Origin: Candidatus Corynebacterium faecipullorum
Lineage (GTDB): Bacteria > Actinomycetota > Actinomycetes > Mycobacteriales > Mycobacteriaceae
Length of the DNA stretch: 39,018 nt
NCBI GenBank assembly: GCA_019114925.1
Contig: DXEO01000079.1
Span: 1 to 39,018 of the forward strand
Direction: 5' to 3'
The notes under the pieces were generated by a model. It did no database searches. It was not told the origin of the DNA and saw only the letters and a list, made by a program, of their open reading frames with translations. Positions 33,068 through 39,018 of the stretch are shown here, in pieces (the stretch's first letter is position 1; each line of letters begins with the position of its first letter). Made by a program: the position numbers and the translations under genes.

Positions 33068-33918
33068 GCATGACGCACACCAAACCGCTGCGTTCTACAC
33101 GGACGCCGCGCCGCGACACCTCTAACCCGTGGCTCGCGCCGGGTTCCATCATCGCCATCGTGATCCTCGCGATTGCCTTCCTGGCCGCGCTCTTCCCGAG
33201 CTTGTTCACCTCGGCTGACCCCTATGCCGGCACCGACGTGGCCCTGTTGCCGCCGGGGGAGTCCGGCCACCTCATGGGAACGGACGCGGTGGGCCGCGAT
33301 CTCTATGCGCGCATCGTCTACGGTGCCCGCCAGTCGCTCCTCGGGGCGCTCATCGCCGTGGCTGTCGGCCTCGTCGTCGGCACGCTGATTGGTCTTCTCG
33401 CCGGCTCCCTGCGAGGAGCGGTGGATAGCGTTCTCATGCGCGTCGTCGACGTGTTGCTGTCCATCCCCGGCATCCTGTTGTCGCTGTCCATCATCATCGT
33501 GCTGGGTTTCGGCTCCGTGCAGGCGGCGGTGGCTGTCGGTGCGACCTCGGTGGCGACCTTCGCGCGCCTAGCCCGCTCCCAGGTAATCTCCGTGGCCAGC
33601 TCGGATTACATCGAGGCCGCCTACGGCACGGGTGCCACTCACGCCACCGTGCTCTTCCGCCACATCCTTCCCAACTCACTGACCCCCGTCATCGCCTTGG
33701 CCACCCTGCAGTTCGGCACCGCCATCCTGCAGCTGTCCATCCTCGGCTTCCTGGGCTACGGCGCGCCGCCGCCGACCCCAGAGTGGGGGCTTATCATCGC
33801 CGAGGGCCGCGACTTCATGGCCACCGCCTGGTGGCTCATCATCCTGCCCGGCATTGCGCTGGTGGCCGTGGTGATGTCCGCCAACCGTCTGTCCCAGAAC
33901 TTCCCCGTGGAGGCCTAA
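33064..33918 (+). CDS. Peptide/nickel-type ABC transporter permease (DppC-like)
   Basis: A 284-residue second permease. One N-terminal helix (IIAIVILAIAFLAALFPSLF) precedes an external loop with LMGTDAVGRDLYARIVYGAR, the classic DppC/OppC motif, then five helices with the EAA loop YGTGATHATVLFRHILPNSL. It pairs with the DppB-like partner to form the channel. Overlap of 4 nt with the upstream permease and 1 nt before the ATPase gene indicates coupled translation. Confidence 0.92.
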   Translation: MSMTHTKPLRSTRTPRRDTSNPWLAPGSIIAIVILAIAFLAALFPSLFTSADPYAGTDVALLPPGESGHLMGTDAVGRDLYARIVYGARQSLLGALIAVAVGLVVGTLIGLLAGSLRGAVDSVLMRVVDVLLSIPGILLSLSIIIVLGFGSVQAAVAVGATSVATFARLARSQVISVASSDYIEAAYGTGATHATVLFRHILPNSLTPVIALATLQFGTAILQLSILGFLGYGAPPPTPEWGLIIAEGRDFMATAWWLIILPGIALVAVVMSANRLSQNFPVEA

Positions 33919-33919
33919 C

Positions 33920-35578
33920 ATGTCTGTTACAAAAAATGCAGCGCAGCCCCTGCTGCGCGTGCGGGACCTCAACGTGTCCTATTCCACTGCCGGTGGCGAC
34001 GTTCCTGCCGTACAAGGCGTCAACCTCGAGGTTCACCCGGGGCAGATGACCGCCATCGTGGGCGAGTCCGGTTCCGGCAAGACCACCTCCGCTATGGCAG
34101 CCATCGGTTTGCTGCCCTCGAATGCCACTATCGATGCCGGCACCATCACCTTCGATGGCCGCGATATCACCTCCCTGCGTCGCCGTCAGTGGCGTGAGCT
34201 GCGTGGGCGACGCATCGGGCTCATCCCGCAGGATCCCAATAACTCCCTCAACCCAGTGCAGACCATCGGCGCCTCGGTGGAGGAGGGGCTGCGCATCCAC
34301 AAGGTCGGCACCGCGGCCGAGCGCAAGGCTAAGGCACTGGAACTCCTGGAGCGCGTCGGCATCGATGACCCTGAGCGCCGCTATCACCAGTACCCGCACG
34401 AGCTGTCCGGCGGCATGAAACAGCGGGTGCTCATCGCCGCCGCCGTGGCGCTGGAGCCTGACCTCATCATCGCCGACGAGCCCACTTCCGCGCTGGATGT
34501 CACCGTGCAGAAGATCATCCTCGACCTCCTTGACGACATGCGCGCAGAGCTCGGCATGGGCATCCTCTTCATTACCCACGACCTCGCCGTGGCCGGCGAC
34601 CGCGCCGACCGCGTCGTGGTCATGGAAGCCGGCCAACTGCGCGAGGAAGGCCTGGCCGCCACGGTGTTGACGAACCCGCGCCACGACTACACCAAACGTC
34701 TGCTTGCCGACGCCCCCTCCCTCACCGTAGCCGACGCCGGCGCGACGACTACACGCGCCGCCAAGGTCGCCGCAACCACTGACCGCTCCGCCGACACACC
34801 GCTGGTACGCGTGGAGGGTCTGACGCAGCGCTTCGGTGATTTCACCGCGGTCGATGACATCTCCTTCACCGTGGCCAAAGGATCCACCCACGCCATCGTG
34901 GGCGAGTCCGGCTCCGGCAAGACCACGACGGGGCGCAGCATCGCCATGTTCAACACCCCGACTTCCGGCAGCATCACCGTGGGCGGGCGCGACATCGTGG
35001 GCCTGCGCGGTAGAGCCTTGCGCGAAGAGCGAAACAACATCCAGCTGGTCTACCAGAACCCTTATGGCTCGCTGGATCCCAAGCAGACGATTGGCCAGAC
35101 GGTGGCGGAGCCGCTGCGGAATTTGAAGGGGGCGTCGGCAAGCAATGCGAAGGCCAAGGCCAAAGAGTTCCTAGAGTTGGTTGCCCTCAACCCGGATTAC
35201 TACGATCGGCGCCCCCGCGAGCTCTCCGGCGGTCAGCGCCAGCGCGTGGCTATCGCGCGCGCGATGATCGTGGAACCGGAGCTGGTCATCCTCGACGAGG
35301 CCGTTTCCGCCCTCGACGTCACCGTGCAGGCCCAGATTCTGCGCCTGCTTGCCCGGCTGCAGGAGGAGCTCGGTCTGACCTACATCTTCATCTCGCACGA
35401 CCTAGCGGTGGTCAACCAAATTTCCGATACCGTCTCGGTGCTCTCGAAGGGCCAGCAGGTGGAATATGGGCCTACCACCGAGGTCTTTAGCAACCCGCAA
35501 TCGTCGTTTACCCGAAAGCTCATCGAGGCCATCCCCGGCTCGCGTTACCGCGCCGGCGACCTCAACCTGGGCCTGTAG
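33920..35578 (+). CDS. Peptide/nickel-type ABC transporter ATPase, fused DppD-DppF
   Basis: A 552-residue protein with two complete nucleotide-binding domains. The first has GESGSGKTTSA, LSGGMKQRVL and LIIADEPTSALD; the second has GESGSGKTTTGRS, LSGGQRQRVAIAR and VILDEAVSALD. In many bacteria these are two genes, dppD and dppF. Each half has the C-terminal oligopeptide-type extension (RHDYTKRLLADAP; SSFTRKLIEAIPGSRY). In the second Walker B, DEA replaces the usual DEP, a mild variant. It completes the importer; the CMD-AhpD gene follows after 28 nt. Confidence 0.93.
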   Translation: MSVTKNAAQPLLRVRDLNVSYSTAGGDVPAVQGVNLEVHPGQMTAIVGESGSGKTTSAMAAIGLLPSNATIDAGTITFDGRDITSLRRRQWRELRGRRIGLIPQDPNNSLNPVQTIGASVEEGLRIHKVGTAAERKAKALELLERVGIDDPERRYHQYPHELSGGMKQRVLIAAAVALEPDLIIADEPTSALDVTVQKIILDLLDDMRAELGMGILFITHDLAVAGDRADRVVVMEAGQLREEGLAATVLTNPRHDYTKRLLADAPSLTVADAGATTTRAAKVAATTDRSADTPLVRVEGLTQRFGDFTAVDDISFTVAKGSTHAIVGESGSGKTTTGRSIAMFNTPTSGSITVGGRDIVGLRGRALREERNNIQLVYQNPYGSLDPKQTIGQTVAEPLRNLKGASASNAKAKAKEFLELVALNPDYYDRRPRELSGGQRQRVAIARAMIVEPELVILDEAVSALDVTVQAQILRLLARLQEELGLTYIFISHDLAVVNQISDTVSVLSKGQQVEYGPTTEVFSNPQSSFTRKLIEAIPGSRYRAGDLNLGL

Positions 35579-35606
35579 CCTGGTGCCGAAAAGAAAGGAT
35601 TAGAAC

Positions 35607-36794
35607 ATGGCAGACATCATTAACCTAGTGTCGGGTGTTGAGGGGGACGTCGCCAAGCTGCGCGAGCGCCGGCTCGAGGCCAAGGAGAATGCGCAAGCCT
35701 CCTTCGCTGCACTCCTCGAGCCTGCAGAGCCCGGTACGTTCAGCTACGCGGAGCGCTACGCCATCGCTACCTTCGTTGCTGGCATTTATCAGGCTCCGCG
35801 GGCGGTGGAGTTCTATTCCGACCTGCTGGCGGAGGAATCGGAGGAGCTCGCTGCAGAAGTAGCCCGCGCGGTGGAGCGCGGCATCACCACCGGCCCGTAC
35901 TCCGGTGGTGGCTTCACACTTTTCGACGGCTCCCCGCGCCTCGCCGCCGCCCTCGACTTCGCCCACCTGCTGGTCTTCCACCCCAAGGACGCCTCCCCGG
36001 CTGCGATTGGTCACCTGCAGGCTAACGGCTGGACCAACGATGACATCGTGTCGTTGGCACAGCTGGTCAGCTTCCTGTCCTTCCAGCTGCGCGTGGCGCA
36101 CGGCCTTTCCGTGCTTGCCGGTACCGAACGGCCCGCGCCCGTGACTGAGGCGCCGTGTCCCACCCAGACCCCGGAGTGGGTGCCGGGGGAAGGGACGCTG
36201 GTGCCGGACGTCGCCAAGCCGCAGGGCTTTGTGGCGCACTCGCTGGGTTGGAAGCCGTGGGTGCCGCCGCAGCCGAAGGATAAGTTCACGGAGGCGCAGC
36301 GTGACGCACTGATTAAGCCCGAGCGCATTGATATGGAGTACTTCCGACTGTTGGCCCGCGACCCGGCCGCGCTCAAGGCGCGCACGCTCACGGACCTGGA
36401 CATCTTCTACAACATCGACGGAGGATTGGGCCGCGCCGAGCGTGAGCTGGCCGCCACGGTGGTATCGCGGCTCAACGGCTGCGAGTACTGTGCGTCGGTG
36501 CACCAGCAGCGCGCGAAGGAAGAAGGTGGTGACGCGGCGGCGATTGACCGTTTGCTCGAGGAAGGGGTAGGCGCTGACCTGGGCTCAACTCAGTGGTCCG
36601 CTATCCGCGATGCCGCCTTGGCGCTGACCGAGTCGCCTTTTTCCTTTGACGCCTCCCACGTGTCTGGTCTCCGCGAAGCCGGTTTCGATACGCTGGCCAT
36701 CATCGACGTCATCAATTCCTCCGCGTTCTTCAACTGGGCTAACCGCCTGATGCTGACGCTGGGGGAGCCGGATGTGCCGAAGCGCTTTCGCTAA
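35607..36794 (+). CDS. Fused CMD/AhpD-domain protein (alkylhydroperoxidase-like)
   Basis: A 395-residue protein with two carboxymuconolactone-decarboxylase/AhpD-type halves. The N-terminal half (about 1-175) has the helical fold pattern but no Cys pair. The C-terminal half (about 225-395) has the redox motif CEYCASVH: Cys292, Cys295 and His299, as in AhpD thiol peroxidases. In other bacteria two separate genes (I recall TIGRFAM names CMD Avi_7170 and perox Avi_7169) accompany a family 5 ABC importer; here both seem to be fused. ATG 35607 follows AAAGGATT. Probable role: peroxidase or thiol oxidoreductase acting on the imported compound or by-products. Substrate unknown. Confidence 0.78.
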   Translation: MADIINLVSGVEGDVAKLRERRLEAKENAQASFAALLEPAEPGTFSYAERYAIATFVAGIYQAPRAVEFYSDLLAEESEELAAEVARAVERGITTGPYSGGGFTLFDGSPRLAAALDFAHLLVFHPKDASPAAIGHLQANGWTNDDIVSLAQLVSFLSFQLRVAHGLSVLAGTERPAPVTEAPCPTQTPEWVPGEGTLVPDVAKPQGFVAHSLGWKPWVPPQPKDKFTEAQRDALIKPERIDMEYFRLLARDPAALKARTLTDLDIFYNIDGGLGRAERELAATVVSRLNGCEYCASVHQQRAKEEGGDAAAIDRLLEEGVGADLGSTQWSAIRDAALALTESPFSFDASHVSGLREAGFDTLAIIDVINSSAFFNWANRLMLTLGEPDVPKRFR

Positions 36795-36812
36795 CTAGAA
36801 GGAGGAACAACC

Positions 36813-37493
36813 ATGACTGAGATGAAGACTGCCGTTGTGACCGGGGCGACCGGTGGCATGGGCGTGGAGATCATCAAGGATCTTGCCCGAGACTACCGCG
36901 TTTTTGCGCTCGGTCGGCGAGCCGGGGAGCTGCCAGAGGCAGAAAACATCGTGCCGGTGGAAATCGACTTGCTATCGCTGCTCGACGGCTCACCGCTTCC
37001 CACCGAGCTTTCAGAACTGGAGCGCGTGGACGTGCTCGTGCATGCGGCGGCCAAGGCGGACAAGCACTCGGTAGAAAGCGCTAGCCCTGAAGACTGGCGC
37101 GCGCAGATGGACCTCAACGTGCATGTTCCGGCTGAGCTGACCCGCCTGCTGCTGCCCGCGCTGCGCGCAGCGGAAGGGCTTGCGGTGTTCATCAACTCCG
37201 GTGCGGGCATCCACTCCTACGGTGACAACGTCATTTATGCCGCCACGAAGCACGCTCTGTACGCGCTTGCCGACGGCCTCCGCCTCGGCGAGCTCGGCAT
37301 CCGCGTGTCCACAGTCGCGCCGGGCCCGACGGATACCCCGATGCTGCAGGGCCTGCAGGACTATAACCCGAAGCACGTTATCGCCCCGATCGAGGTGGCG
37401 AAGGCTATTCGCGCCACCGTCGATGCCGGGCCAACGACGCAGCTGACAGAGATTCGCGTGCGCCCGCGCATTGAGCTGAACCAGCGCAAGTAG
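36813..37493 (+). CDS. Short-chain dehydrogenase/reductase of the importer cassette
   Basis: A 226-residue classical SDR, with TGATGGMG (residues 10-17) for NAD(P) binding, catalytic Ser129, and Tyr142-x3-Lys146 in IYAATKHAL. A PGPTDTPML segment follows the active site, as usual. The substrate cannot be deduced. It starts 18 nt after the CMD-AhpD stop behind GGAGGAAC, so it belongs to the same operon. I infer reduction or oxidation of an intermediate handled by this cassette. It is unrelated to the CmrA-type SDR at 14645. Confidence 0.88.
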   Translation: MTEMKTAVVTGATGGMGVEIIKDLARDYRVFALGRRAGELPEAENIVPVEIDLLSLLDGSPLPTELSELERVDVLVHAAAKADKHSVESASPEDWRAQMDLNVHVPAELTRLLLPALRAAEGLAVFINSGAGIHSYGDNVIYAATKHALYALADGLRLGELGIRVSTVAPGPTDTPMLQGLQDYNPKHVIAPIEVAKAIRATVDAGPTTQLTEIRVRPRIELNQRK

Positions 37494-37528
37494 GGGGCGC
37501 GTTTTCGCTCAAGATGCGAGAAACCCAC

Positions 37529-37543
37529 TACACGGTACAGTTA
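37529..37543 (+). promoter_or_regulatory. Promoter of leaderless gntR gene with partial palindrome
   Basis: TACAGT (37536-37541) is a -10 hexamer ending 8 nt before the GTG start at 37550. It overlaps a partly symmetric ACTACACGGTACAGT beginning at 37527-37528, with 5 of 7 arm positions matching, a possible autoregulation site. Confidence 0.4.
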
Positions 37544-37549
37544 TGAGAC

Positions 37550-38296
37550 GTGTCCACTTCTCAACGCCGCCGCCCCGCCTACTTGGTGATCGCGGATTCG
37601 CTTAGGAGCAAGATCGAATCCGGCGAACTGAAGCCGGGCGACCGCTTTCCCACCGAGCGGGAATTGGTTCAGGAATACAAGGTGGCGCGCATGACGGTGC
37701 GCCACGCGCTGGATATCGTCCAGATTGAGGGCCTTATTGACCGCAAGCGCGGGCGCACTGGAGGCACGTTTGTGCGTGCCACCCCGCCGACGCTGAGCCT
37801 GACGAGTGGGCGCAGTGCCCTCGACCAATTGCGCGAGCATGGCCTTGAGGTTGAGGTGCGGGTGCTGTCGTTGGTGTTTATTGAAGCACCTGGGCACCTC
37901 GCCTCTACCTTCGGGATTGAGGAGGGTGATTTCGTGTGGGAGTGCCGCACGGTGCAGGTCTCAGCGGGCTCGCCCATCATGGCCTCCACGCTTCTTATCC
38001 CGCAGGCCTTGGCGCCGAGCCTCACGGAAGAAGAAATGCAGAAACCGCTGGCCGAGCTGTTGACGGAGCTTAACCTGGCACCAGTGTTTAAGCGGGACTC
38101 CCTCGTGGCTGCGACCGCGCGCACGGAGGAGCAGAAAGCACTGGGCGTTGGGCGCAACCAGCCGGTCTTGCGCATTACACGAACCGTCAAGACGGAGGGC
38201 GGCGTCGTTGCCGCTCAGCTGGAAGAGACCCTGCGCCCCGATGCGGTCACGGTGGAGGTCGTCATCGGCGAGGATCCCACGCCCACCCTCGACTAG
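37550..38296 (+). CDS. GntR-family regulator (HutC/UTRA type)
   Basis: A 248-residue regulator. The winged helix-turn-helix is at about residues 10-76 (SGELKPGDRFPTERELVQEY, MTVRHALDIVQIEGLI), followed by a UTRA effector-binding domain (about 95-235) ending with typical LRITRTVKTEGGVVAAQLEE. HutC-type members usually sense a small metabolite linked to neighbouring genes. It lies 56 nt after the SDR and has its own -10 element, 8 nt before the GTG start, so it is probably transcribed separately. Control of the importer cassette is a reasonable inference from position. Confidence 0.88.
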   Translation: MSTSQRRRPAYLVIADSLRSKIESGELKPGDRFPTERELVQEYKVARMTVRHALDIVQIEGLIDRKRGRTGGTFVRATPPTLSLTSGRSALDQLREHGLEVEVRVLSLVFIEAPGHLASTFGIEEGDFVWECRTVQVSAGSPIMASTLLIPQALAPSLTEEEMQKPLAELLTELNLAPVFKRDSLVAATARTEEQKALGVGRNQPVLRITRTVKTEGGVVAAQLEETLRPDAVTVEVVIGEDPTPTLD

Positions 38297-38365
38297 AAAC
38301 CCCGCGAGGTTAGTCGCCATAAACTCCGTCGTGCCGGGAATGCAACGAGAAATCTTCCGCTCGGC

Positions 38366-38409
38366 GGGTTTCGTCTTTTAAGGGCTTAAGGGGCTTGCTG
38401 TTACTGTCC
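38366..38409 (+). repeat. Diverged repeat, copy 1
   Basis: It begins GGGTTTCGTCTTTTAAGGGC and contains TTGCTGTTACTGTCC. It aligns without gaps to copy 2 at a constant offset of 181 nt, identical at about 33 of 44 positions by my count. Confidence 0.6.
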
Positions 38410-38546
38410 CTTTATCACCCTGCTGCATCCGGCTTCGTGTAGTGCGTGCTCCGAGACCGCCGTGCTCCCCGTCAACCGATCTTCCAATCGCCGGGCGTGC
38501 TGTCCTTAGGATCGCCGAGTTCTCCGTCAGTCTGGCCTCAGTAGGA

Positions 38547-38590
38547 GGGGTTCGCCCTTTAAGGACGTGCGAGCCTTGCTGTCACTGCCC
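38547..38590 (+). repeat. Diverged repeat, copy 2
   Basis: It begins GGGGTTCGCCCTTTAAGGAC and contains TTGCTGTCACTGCC. See copy 1. The CCTTTAAGG core is palindromic. Confidence 0.6.
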
Positions 38591-38600
38591 TGAACCTGGT

Positions 38601-38640
38601 GGGCTTCGTCCTTTAAGGGCTAGGAGACTCCGTTACTCCT
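38601..38640 (+). repeat. Diverged repeat, copy 3 (partial)
   Basis: GGGCTTCGTCCTTTAAGGGC closely matches the first 20 nt of copy 1 (18 of 20). The remainder (GTTACT, CCTGCTG) is only loosely similar and 3 nt shorter. Confidence 0.5.
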
Positions 38641-38828
38641 GCTGCCTCCGGTGGCACACGACCCGTGGTCCGGGATCCCCGCGTACCTTGTTGTGGTTCG
38701 CAGGTGGTGTTGAACTGAAGGATCGCCGATGTGCCCGCGAACCTTCCCTCGGTTGGCGGGTGGCGGTGTTGTCGCTGGTGGTGAGCCGTTGTCCTTTCTG
38801 TTTCTGTTGTGTGTGGTGGCCGCGGGGG

Positions 38829-39018
38829 TTAGCTGCTGTCGGGTGGTGGGTCTGGTGGTTGTTGTGGCGTTGTGTCTGGGGTTGTTGCAGCTCCTTGGGC
38901 TGTGTCCTGTGTCTTTGTGGTTGCTTTCTCTGCGGTGAGTCTGGTGAGTGCTTCTTGGTATTCCGGCATTGCGGTAATTGGTGCACCCCAGGGTGGGATG
39001 AAGCTAACGCCGGTGTTG
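38829..39018 (-). CDS. C-terminal end of an unidentified protein (partial)
   Basis: On the minus strand a frame is open from the right edge to a TAA at 38829-38831, giving 62 residues. It reads NTGVSFIPPWGAPITAMPEY, then a helical QEALTRLTAEKA, then a Thr/Gln/Pro/Asp-rich tail ending PPDPPPDSS. Its composition is natural in this frame and odd in the others. Low-complexity tails of this type occur in corynebacterial HNH-endonuclease/DUF222 (13E12-type) proteins, but I cannot identify it from this piece. Overlapping frames on either strand are probably spurious. Confidence 0.45.
   Translation of the reverse strand, partial: NTGVSFIPPWGAPITAMPEYQEALTRLTAEKATTKTQDTAQGAATTPDTTPQQPPDPPPDSS

Larger units (their letters stand above)
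38297..38828. other. Long non-coding region with diverged repeats
   Basis: About 530 nt with no credible gene; open frames here have unnatural composition (very rich in His, Gln, Arg or Ser) and no start context. It contains three diverged copies of a repeat (see separate entries) and a shorter repeat AGGATCGCCGA at 38508-38518 and 38719-38729. It may be a remnant of a lost element. Confidence 0.55.

Noticed and set aside
38366-38640. CRISPR array
   Set aside because: The repeats are diverged, irregularly spaced (181 and 54 nt) and no cas genes are present.
38729-38938. Plus-strand Val/Leu/Gly-rich frame that looks like a membrane peptide
   Set aside because: It is the complement of a Thr/Pro/Gln-rich coding tail, which always looks hydrophobic; there is no ribosome-binding site.
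38633-38986. Minus-strand open frame of 117 codons
   Set aside because: Extremely rich in His, Gln, Arg and Pro with no start context; the frame ending at 38829 has more natural composition.

Overview
The window is actinobacterial chromosome of about 60% GC and most likely comes from a Corynebacterium. Supporting signs are a type I fatty acid synthase close to acpS and a FasR-like regulator, a CmrA-type mycolate reductase near orn, a CtiP-like copper protein, a near-consensus DtxR box, a near-consensus GlxR box, a perfect McbR box, and several genes whose start codon lies only 6-8 nt after a TAnnnT -10 element (leaderless mRNAs). Gene order resembles what I recall of C. glutamicum and, in blocks, M. 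tuberculosis. I cannot name the species.

Layout: (1) 1-5300, lipid synthesis. The 3' end of fas is followed by a three-gene sugar-type ABC transporter, acpS, and on the opposite strand bcp-fasR. (2) 5400-12900, housekeeping. It holds a DUF3618 membrane protein, a 2'-5' RNA ligase-like protein, tRNA-Lys, a lipoprotein L,D-transpeptidase, sucCD, a 3-methyladenine DNA glycosylase, an iron-regulated siderophore-interacting protein, tRNA-His and orn. (3) 13000-19060. It holds an alanine/Na+ symporter, cmrA, a PspC protein, a reduced sulfatase-like pseudoenzyme, tRNA-Arg, a frameshifted LysR remnant and ctiP. (4) 19265-28360. It holds an SSB paralogue, ettA, a hot-dog thioesterase, a conserved protein of unknown function, ald, a DASS dicarboxylate transporter, an MscS channel with glbO, and metB. 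(5) 28411-38296. A divergent cassette has an FAD/NAD(P)-binding protein on one strand and, on the other, a complete peptide/nickel-type ABC importer, a fused CMD-AhpD protein, an SDR and a GntR/UTRA regulator. (6) 38297-39018. This is non-coding sequence with diverged repeats, then the C-terminus of a protein running off the right edge.

The most interesting unit is the cassette at 28411-38296. Its divergent promoter region contains a perfect TAGAC-N6-GTCTA box, the published motif of the methionine/cysteine repressor McbR, and metB is the next gene. I infer an uptake and redox-processing system for an unidentified, probably sulfur-containing, compound. Other points of note are an inverted repeat just upstream of the ctiP promoter, a sulfatase-like protein with Tyr at the formylglycine position, the LysR remnant, and the diverged repeats near the right edge. 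I saw no insertion sequence, prophage or CRISPR array.
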